Assembly: GCA_963576565.1 (NCBI GenBank)
Contig: OY755039.1
Span: 141,677,369 to 141,741,368, forward strand
Source of the DNA: Aspidapion aeneum
Taxonomy: Eukaryota > Arthropoda > Insecta > Coleoptera > Brentidae
DNA: 64,000 nucleotides
Reading direction: 5' to 3'
The position numbers and the translations under genes were made by a program. Below, one piece after another: positions 33,301 to 43,900 of this stretch. The notes beneath the pieces were generated by a model. The model was not told the origin of the DNA, searched no databases, and was given only the letters and a program-made list of their open reading frames with translations. Numbering within the stretch: position 1 is the stretch's first letter; each line of letters opens with the position of its first letter.

Positions 33301-36300
33301 TTAGACAGTTACCAGGCTCAAACTTTTACTCCACGTTCTAGTGGGAATTTTCTTGGGACTCAATTTCCAAACTTGCGGATATAACGGGTCAAAAACCATT
33401 ACAAACATATCATTTTTTATGTGCAGCGTAGTTTATTTGGCCTATACGTCTTTAATGCCTTCTGCCCTAAGATGTAAGTTGTAACATTTAGTTTTTATTT
33501 CTTGCTCTGTTTAGTAGCTCGTCGAAGCTATGTTTTCTTTAAAATAATTTAACATACTTTTTGTTAATTTTAGTTCCGTCCGAATTATTGGTTATCAGAA
33601 AAGAGCATTTTAATCGATGGTACAAACTCAAAACGTTCTATTTGTCTCATATGTTGACTGATATACCTGTCCAGGTAAGCCTAGGTATATTTTTTAAATA
33701 ATATAAGTACTTAATTTACCTATAATCAAAAAATCTCTAAAAAAATTGATTTTTTTTTAAATAAATTAAAAGTAAATATAACCACTTTAGAAAGTATATA
33801 AATAAACGGTAATACTTAGAATTACAGGATATGATTAATTCGACACAAGGTCGAATAAAATTTAGAATTTATACTTTTAATTATTTTTTTTATACGTAGA
33901 TACTATGTGCTAAAAGGTTGGTTCTTGTTTCTATTTAAAGAAAAAACCTTTATATGGACATATGTTCTAAAAGTTTTAAATTCAAAAAGAATCAGGTTGT
34001 TAAAGATTTTTAGAAAATCTCTTTATTTTTGTAAAATTTGGTACACAGTTTCTATTCATTAAGAGGAATTTTCTGACGTATGACATGACATGTTTTTGTT
34101 AAATTTTGACCAGTGGCGTTCGCAGGAAAATTGCTCGGTTGGTTTTTTTGTCGTAAGGGGTCTAGCGAGATGCAAAATGAATGAATTTAATTTTTTTATA
34201 CAAAAACTGTACTTACGTCAAAGGAAAAAAATCAGGAGGCGATGCTTGAGGGCAATCTTCGCACGAACGCCACTGGTTGAAATAAAAAAATATGTTACAA
34301 ATCAAAAAATGCATCCAGGTAAATATAATAATAATATAATACCTATATAAGTGCACAAAATTTGACAAAAATACCTAGCAGTATCATAGACACTAATAAA
34401 AAAGGAGATTTTTTTAAAATGTGTAACACCCTGTATGTAAAAATCTAAGACGTTTAACACATAATATGTTCATATGAAGTTTTTTCCTTAAAATAAATTC
34501 AAAAATTTCCTCCTGAAATATTAGCATGTTATTCACAAATACACTGTATATAAAATTAAACATTTTTATTTATTACCATTTTTTTTAGATTCTGTTTGCC
34601 CTGGCCTATATCACTCCCTCATATATAATAAGTTCTCAACCCTTGGAATGGTTCAGGTTTGGCATGACCTTCATTATGTTGGCTGGGGTAGTTATAACGT
34701 CTTCAGGAATGGGGCTCTTTTTTGGAGCAATAGTAAATCCAATAGTAAGTCACTACGACGGCTCCCTCTTTTCAGTATAGTGTGTACTAGCCTAGGACAG
34801 TAGCGTCATCTGCCCTCTAGCGTTGTGGCAGAGTTCAAAATAAGTATATTAGTTGTGTATCTTGTCCGAGTTTTCCAATCAAGGCTACTACTATTGTTTA
34901 AAATATTTTTCTACATTGTACAGGGTGTCCCAAATTGGGCACTTTTAGGGGGTTTAAGGTACTTCTAAGGGAGACAGAGAAAAACTGACCACGCATTGCG
35001 AGGCTCAAATTTCAAGAGAAGTCTTATAGTGAAAACCGCATTTTGAAATATCGTCTCGTCTTTGAGCTACGGGGGCTTTTTGAAAAGTCTGCATTTTGGA
35101 AGGGGGTCTATAACTTCGTTATTAATGGAAATTTTGATTTAGAGTAAATTGCAGTTTAATAGACTTTGTAACGAGGAATTCACCCGTTAAAATAAATTTT
35201 AACTGTCACTTTGAGTTTTTGAGATGTGACATAAAGTTGCATTTTTTCTTATGGAATTCGTCATTAAATTCTTTTCAAAATGATGTATCATATGTCATAG
35301 TTTGATTGTGCGGTTTCGGAGATAATTAAAGTTTTTTATTTTTGTCTAGTGTGCGTTGAATGACGTCATGCGCCATTGACGTGAAAGCCTTGCGGTCAAA
35401 TCTTGCAAATCAAGCTGGCCTTGCGCTTTGGCGTTTTGTCATTGTTTTCAATTGTTTAAACAATTTGACATTACGCTTTTATATGAAATTATTTTGCACA
35501 AAAGCGTTTTAATTTTATTTTGAAATATGTATCATTTTTGTTACTTTTTATAACTAGGCTTTGAGGGCCGTCAGCTGAATTATAATTTTTTCAAACCAGG
35601 CTTACTATATTTTTGACTGTGTAAAATAATAAAAATACTGGAGTGCCTTGACCTTCCTCAGCAGGAAATCATAGCGCACTAGATATAAGTGAAAAAGCTG
35701 AATATCTCCTAAACTGCTCAATCAAACTATGACATATGATACATCATTTTGAAAAGAATTCAATGACGAATTCGAAAATTAATTAAAATATAGGCCATTC
35801 CATAAGAAAAAATGCAACTTTATGTCATTTCTCAAAAACTAAAAGTGACAGTTAAAATGTAATTTAGCGGGTGAATTCCTCGTGACAAAGTCTATAAAAT
35901 AGTACCTTAAACCCCCTAAAAGGGCCCAATTTGGGACACCCTGTACAACCAGAGACTTGGGAGGGGAATAGATATGTTTACGAGCCAGCGCAGCCGCATT
36001 TCAGGGGGACAACATGGAGATCTGTCAGTCGGCCATTTTACGGTTATCTTTTCCGATATCAGCTTTCTAAATAGACTAGTAACAATAAAAAATAAAAAAT
36101 GATTTACTTTTTTGCCTACTACAAAATTGCAAAGGGATTTTTTTTTAATTAAAATTATTAGAATAATAATCTTAATAGGGTCGTTCTTTTTTTAAATCTA
36201 AAATAAAGAAGTATTCCATTGATAGGAATGACTTCTCTTTATGTGACTACACCAACATTGCCTATAGTCTATTAAAATCGATTGATTGATAATTTTAAGT

Positions 36301-39300
36301 TGACGTCAAAAATAGATCAGCTGATGCCTTGGCATATCATGGATGACAAACAAAGTATTGTTTATCTACATTAAAATGCATGTAATTAATAGAGTTTTAC
36401 TTTTAGTTGTTTGTAAAAATCTTCGTAAATACCACAAAGTGGCGTAATTGATTTTTTACTATTTTACATAGCGAAACAATTTTTATTTTATTTTTACATA
36501 GCCGCTTTGACAGCTGTCAAAATAATGTCAAAATATGGTAAAGGCTTCTATACAACTTGGAATTTGGTTATGCCCCTTCGTGGATTTGTAGAGCGACTTC
36601 TTTTATGTATGTTACTGGGTTAATCTAAAAATCACATTTTTGTAGGTTACGCCACTTCGTGGTTCTGGCGACGAAATGGCGACATTTTGTGTCATTGTGG
36701 GTTGCTTGAAAAAGTTGGGTCAAATCACTTAAAAGCGGAGAATTGTCTGATTCTTATCTCAAATATGCCAAAAAGTTGGCCATAAACAGGAAGTAATGTT
36801 AATAACTGCATTTTAAGCTGGATTTACCTAAAAATGTAGGCAATATAACAATGACACGCGACCGGAAAGGCTGGCCTACCCCAAATCAAAACTCAAACGT
36901 CTTCACAAAGGCTAGAACCGGCAACATGTAGAAAGGGCAACAAACGTTTAAGTACGATGAATACGACGTCAACTAAAACAATTATTCATCCCACCCCCGC
37001 GCGAGAACAGCCACCCATACACCGCTGAAAAACGGGTGAAATTGAAATCTTGTCCCGCGCGGTGCTGCCGGCTTGTAATTATTTACGCTAAAAAAGTTTA
37101 CCCAATTAATCGCTAGTTGTTAACCACAGATAATACTACAATACAGGGGCGGCTAGTGCATAAGGGCTGCAGAGCTGCAGAACCCCCAAAATTTTCACAT
37201 TATTTGACTTTTTTTCAGCCGCTGCTATTTTTCTAATATAATTATTTTATTTCTAAAATTATTGGAATAGCAGTATATTTTCGGTCCGGTGTTAGTATAG
37301 TAGGCCTCGAAATCGCGTACGTCTGTTGAGTATGACGCCGCGCGCCGTCGCCGAAGGCCGCATTTCACAGTCGGTCAAATGAAGTTATTGGCATTGTTGC
37401 GCTGCTAAATTGCAACACAACGTAGCTGGGCGGCTAACGAGATCTGTGCTCGGCTAGGAACCCCTTCCTTCGCCCCGCACCGCACTTGCTCATGGGTTTA
37501 CATAGCGAAATCTAGGCAAGAATAGAGGTGAAAAACTTGCAGTTCCAGTACAATTCCGGGCGGGCGGGCTCAGTGTTGCGTGTTTGGGGGCGCATTTATT
37601 TATTTAGAAGACGCCAAACGCATGAGCCGGAGGTTATAGTCGTGTTTGTTGTTTGTTTTTGTATAATTGTGTCACAATGAATGTGGTGTGGTTTTTTACT
37701 TTTTATAATAGACACGTGATCTGGAGACTGTAAAAAAATAGCATTTTTTATATCATATCACAAACTTTACTGTCACGAGCCGGCACTGCTACAATATTTA
37801 ACTTGTTTTAAATAAATCAATTAAAAATACTGTTTGTTGTATAGTTTTGGGAGAGCACTGCCCCGTTGCCCTCCCTGTAGCAGGCGCCACTGGTCTCCTC
37901 TAATACTTTTCTTCAATTGTTTTAGAATGGTACATTCCTGGGCGCAGTAGCTACGGCGCTAATGTTTTGTTTCGCCGGATTTTTGTGCCTGTTTCCCCAC
38001 ATGTCGCCTATTTTGTACTTTATGACAAATTTTTCGTACATGAGCTTCGCAATGGAAGGACTATTGCAAGCCGTTTATGGATTTAACAGGTAATAATAAA
38101 GGCGTTCATACACTATCTAAAAAACAAAATCGCCTTCCCCTCCACCCCGAAACTAAGCTTTCTTAAAGTGGGTATTGACTTGCAACAAAACACTACAAAC
38201 ACTCCAAACATTTTCGCCGAAAATGTTCGCTCAGTGAGTACGTGTCTATGCAATGCTTATGTGATTTTGCAATCTGGGAACACAGCGCGCATCAAACACT
38301 ACAAACAGGACAAACATTTTCGGCGAAAATGCGCGGAGTGTGTGTGAGTGAATACGTGTACTTCAAAAGCATAGACCGCGCTGCAACAAATTTTGCAAGT
38401 CAATACGTCACGGCGAACGCGCAAAACATTTTCCGAGGCTTGTCGGTAAATCGGAATACCACAAAGAGATTTATTCCTTCTTGTTTGTTCAGTGGGTGCG
38501 GTGGTTTTTTTTTTACTTGGCAACTACTTGGCAACTAAAAAATGGAATGGACCATCCATCTCCCGCACAACGCTCAAAAAGTATTGAACCTTCATATCCT
38601 TAATTTCAATACGCATCTGATTATTCAGCTGACAAAACATATGTAAACTGCGACATTGAGGAAAAGTTTTTAAATTAATTTATGCGGTTCGGTTCATTTA
38701 GTTTCGTTATTAAGTAAAAAAAACTTTACCTTTAGTTAATATGTTTGAATAATAATAAATAAATATTAAACTTATTTATAAAAAAAATTAATAAATAAAA
38801 CACCAAACTGCTAGTTCTACTTGTGCCTACTATAGTCGCAGTTGAGTATAAAATTGATAGGTATCACAAACTGTAATAGATATACTTATAATGTACGATA
38901 TGCTTCAATTTTTAGTTTTGATGCCCAAAGCGCACAGTTTTGTATTTTCATGAATTAGGTTATTGGGTAATTTTGTACCCAACTACGACTAGTAGTTACA
39001 AGTAGATTTAGCAGTTGGGTGTTTTCTGTTAATTTATTTTTTACATCCATTTTTTAATTCTTATTCAGCCTTATAGAAAGAATGCATTTATCATTCATTT
39101 AGCGTTACTCGGAGATAGGTGCGTTTCTACAAACATTGAGTCAAGGTGGGGGAGGGAGAGGGAGAGGGAAGAAGTAAAATGCTGTTGAAAAATTCTTAAA
39201 CCGTGTGCAGAAAGAAGTTTTGAAATCGCTCCATATTTGGGAAATTTATGCGAATATGGTTTTTGAAGAGGGTGAGGGGGAATGACAGGCGGCGAGATGG

Positions 39301-40916
39301 CTAGGACATGACATATTTTAAATAGAGACCCTGTATGTATGACATATTTAAAATATGTCATACATAGAGGGTCTCTAGCTAGGACCAGGGAGGACTACAA
39401 AGTAATTACAGCAAATTTTGTATGCCTTAACGCCTACATCATGTGACAAAATACCTCGTATATATGTTGATTAATAGTACTGTTTACAAACAACCAAAAG
39501 TTTTTTTAATTTTAGGGATTTGTGTCATATTGTTTTTGTAAGTCTAAAGTTGTAGCTATTGACAGAACAAAAAAGAAAACAATTGAATCAGCTCAATATT
39601 TTTAGTAGCACATTTATAAAAAGTGGGCACTACCCGGTCTACCCTACCTTTGATTCTGTGTGCCATCTTGGAATTTGATAGCGGACAAAAAATATTTTTG
39701 GTCAAAACCCAGACCAATTCGTTCAAAAGTGATAATAAAAATCATTTCATGCCTTTTTTTGGGCCACCCGGTATATTTACCTTTATTTCATGTTTCAATT
39801 TTTCAATAAGGGCATTGCAGGTCTCTATAAATATAAAACCAACTCGTTGTTTTGATACTTTAAATAGGTATTGTAGACTAGTGAAAGAGTCCCCTGTTGC
39901 TAAAAAACGTAGAGTAATAGCTAAGCTATCTTGAACAGGTATAGCATGTCGAAGTTGGGTATCTTTCTTGAATATTTTAGGACCCACTAGACAAATTAAG
40001 TTTTCAAAATCGTCTGCAGATATTCTGGTAAAATTTTTGAAATGGAAATAGTCCATATCTCTCAGTAAACTTAAATTTTGTCTTTGTAAATACAGACGTC
40101 TGGACCATTCTTTTCGCTGCTCTTTTTTATTTTTGAGTAATCAGAAGAGCGCCGGTGGCTACTACCGCGTCGTCTTCGTCCATCACGGTTGACGGTGATA
40201 CTGACTTAAAATAGCGAGAATACAGGACGCAGAGCAAATGCTATATACCAATTAAAACCGTAAGTTCAGAAAAATGAGCCAATCACATTGCATCTGTACA
40301 CCTGGTGCATTGCAGATTTTCACTCCACGTGGACTACGATAACCTACTATCTATTAGGGAAGTGATGAATTGATTAATAATCACTTTTCCTAATTTCCAC
40401 TAAATTTGACTTGTGCAGCGTTAAAAATCAATCGGTGTGTGGGTAAGTTGAAATATTGTTTGCCCACAAGTTTCAAATTTTTCGACTTTTCAAAATTCAA
40501 AATGACGTCATTTAAGAAAAGTAAACTACTAATCCGATTATAATGAGAATTTTAAAAATAGTAAATAAAGAAAAAGAATCAAAAATAATTTGCAAATAAA
40601 ATACTCTCCCAATTTTTGGGCACCTAAGCTAACACAATTAATGTATGTATAATATAATTTTAACTAATTTTGGTCCACAAAAAAAAACCTCTTTGCGATA
40701 CCCGGGGACCCGACCAATGGACCAGTTTAATACCAAGTATAATGTATTAGCTCACACGTATACTATAAGTAGGGTGAGCTATGGTGTCTGTCTGTCCATC
40801 TGTCCGTCTGTCCGACTGTCCGTCTGACTGTCTGTCCGTCCGTCCGTCCGTCCGTCTGTCTGTACCTACAGTTTTATTCTAAATGACTCTAAATATTGAA
40901 TAAACTTACTTAATTT

Positions 40917-40963
<47 letters not shown>

Positions 40964-43900
40964 CGTCTGTATGTCTGTATGTCTGTATGTCTGTATGTCT
41001 GTATGTCTGTATGTCTGTATGTCTGTATGTCTGTATGTCTGTATGTCTGTATGTCTGTATGTCTGTATGTCTGTATGTCTGTATGTCTGTATGTCTGTAT
41101 GTCTGTATGTCTGTATGTCTGTATGTCTGTATGTCTGTATGTCTGTATGTCTGTATGTCTGTATGTCTGTATGTCTGTATGTCTGTATGTCTGTATGTCT
41201 GTATGTCTGTATGTCTGTATGTCTGTATGTCTGTATGTCTGTATGTCTGTATGTCTGTATGTCTGTATGTCTGTATGTCTGTATGTCTGTATGTCTGTAT
41301 GTCTGTATGTCTGTATGTCTGTATGTCTGTATGTCTGTATGTCTGTATGTCTGTATGTCTGTATGTCTGTATGTCTGTATGTCTGTATGTCTGTATGTCT
41401 GTATGTCTGTATGTCTGTATGTCTGTATGTCTGTATGTCTGTATGTCTGTATGTCTGTATGTCTGTATGTCTGTATGTCTGTATGTCTGTATGTCTGTAT
41501 GTCTGTATGTCTGTATGTCTGTATGTCTGTATGTCTGTATGTCTGTATGTCTGTATGTCTGTATGTCTGTATGTCTGTATGTCTGTATGTCTGTATGTCT
41601 GTATGTCTGTATGTCTGTATGTCTGTATGTCTGTATGTCTGTATGTCTGTATGTCTGTATGTCTGTATGTCTGTATGTCTGTATGTCTGTATGTCTGTAT
41701 GTCTGTATGTCTGTATGTCTGTATGTCTGTATGTCTGTATGTCTGTATGTCTGTATGTCTGTATGTCTGTATGTCTGTATGTCTGTATGGCTGTATGTCT
41801 GTATGTCTGTATGTCTGTATGCATACATGTGAGCTAAAAATTAAAAAATATCCAAGTGCGAAAAATTACTTTTTTAAATTTTACGCAATTTCAAAAATCA
41901 TATCGAAAAAAGTTTATTAAAGATTAACTTTATGTAAATCATCATTTCATATTCTACAGAAGCGCACCTTTTGAGGATATGCCCACATACAAGGATCCTG
42001 GAACTTCTGTTCGATTTATATTTACCTGTAGTTTATGTGATTTCCGCGAGGGAAGTGTTGGAAATCTTGTTCTCATTTCTTTTTAGTGACGCCGCGGCCG
42101 ACAAATACTTTGGTCGGACCCGAAAAGGGCCGCGGCTGTTTTGTGTCGGTAGGGTTGAAATTATACCAGGAAGATTTTATATGAATTTAGATAACTTTTG
42201 AAGGGCAGAATCAAGCAAAATTTCGCGAAATCGATAGAACCCCGTATTAGGAGGTATTTCAAATGACTTTGAAAACACGACGATCTTTTGCGCGCGAATG
42301 TTTGTTGCATTCGGAGGAAAAAGATCGGAATGTTCGTAGTGTTTTGCGCGTTTGGAGTGATTTGTTGCAAGTCAGTACGCACCTTTAGGTTATAGCAGCG
42401 GCGTAGTGAGGGTTTCATGCGCCCGGGGCAAGGATAAAGTTTGGCGCCTCCCCCCCCAAAAAATAACAAATAAATCAATGTAAGAGGCGCCTTTCGGCGC
42501 CCCCTGAGTTTGGCGCCCGCGGCAGGTGCCCAGGTCGCCCTGCCCTCACTACGCCGCTGGTTATAGCGACGATATATTAGGGACCTATTGCAATAAAGCC
42601 AGGCTCAAATTGTGCGGGGCACTATATTGACAGTTTCGCATTATAAGAACAGCTGTCTTCCTTCAAAATAAGGCCATTGGGTGTTATAAGAGCCGGAATT
42701 AATAGTGACGGCACTATTAATGGAAAATAAACGACTGGATTTCTAAATTCGACTTTGGTATGTCAATTTTGAAAGATCAACTGTCAGTTTTTAATGCGAA
42801 ATTGTCAATATAGTGCCCGGCACAATTTGTGCCTGGCTTTATTGCAATAGGTCCCTATTAGGGTCCTGACAGAGTTCTCTAATATAACCCATTTTGTTAC
42901 TTTTTTCTCTATAACGACGCGACGCTCGCGGTTATAACGACCGAAATAAAGCGTTTCCTTCGATGTCGTTATAACCGATATTCACTGTAAAAAATTTTAT
43001 TATACCGGGTGGGCCAAAAAAAACCGGACAATTTTTTTTTCATTATAACTTTTGAACTATACAATTGATTTTAATAGGACAAACTGCACTTGATAGAAAA
43101 TTAATCAGAGTTTTGACTAAATGTATTTTTTTGTCCGCCATCTCAAAATCCAAGATGGCGGACGAAATTAAAATGTACCCTTCAAAGATGTTCGTTTATT
43201 CTTCTGTTGCACACATGTTTTAATTATTTTTTTAAACTAGTGAAAAAGCTGCATTTTTGCCACGCACAACAAGGTACGAATCAGCAGAATAGGTTTAGTG
43301 GTTCTAAAAAAAATACTTTTTTTTAAACCATTGTTTTGCATATTATACGATTGCCTTGCCAATCATGTCTGCATTTACTTCCTTATAAATTCATTACTAG
43401 TAAACCGATTTTGATGTAATAAAAAACATTGTGGTGAGAATTGATTGCTCTTCAAAGATTGTTATCGAAATTTTCCGCCATCTTGGAATTTAAAATGGCG
43501 GACAGAATCATACTTAATTCTTCAAAATGGTATATTTATTCTTATTTTGCGAAGATGTTTTACTTTTTATTTATTTATTAAAAAACAATACTTTTCTCCC
43601 GTACAAGGAGGTACAAATTAATAAAATCGGTGTAGTGGTTCTCACAAAATCGGATTTTGTTTTAACCATTGTTTTACAAATTATACGATTGCATAGTCAT
43701 TTCTCTATAAATTCATTATTACTATACCGATTTTAGTAAAATATATAACATCATAATGCAAACTTTAAAGATAAATCAGTTTACGCCATGATGTTTTTTA
43801 TTTCATTAAAATCGGCTTGGTAATAATGAATTTATACAGAACTGAATGCAGACAGGATTGGCGATGCAATCGTATAATTTGTAAAACAATGGATTTTGTG

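Larger units (their letters stand above)
38163..42388. mobile_element. Candidate Harbinger element carrying the HARBI1-like gene
   Basis: AAAGTGGGTATTGACTTGCA at 38165 and, complemented, AAAGGTGCGTACTGACTTGC ending about 42388 form an inverted pair; both continue into CAACAAA, then ACTCCAAAC. The HARBI1-like fragment lies between them. A third, direct partial copy of the end is at 38290-38410. The 4.2 kb span also contains a TACCGGGTGG fragment, a 55-bp palindrome and the 8-bp satellite, which would be later insertions. The 3-bp duplication expected of Harbinger is not clear. Confidence 0.5.

Noticed and set aside
38242..38538. 98- and 74-codon frames on opposite strands
   Set aside because: They cover the repeated Harbinger-type end sequence and show no domain.
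39623..39934. 103-codon plus-strand frame
   Set aside because: It is antisense to the HARBI1-like fragment and the TACCGGGTGG piece.
40866..41920. Five overlapping open frames of 281-334 codons on both strands
   Set aside because: They are readings of the 8-bp satellite, which has no stop codon in any frame.
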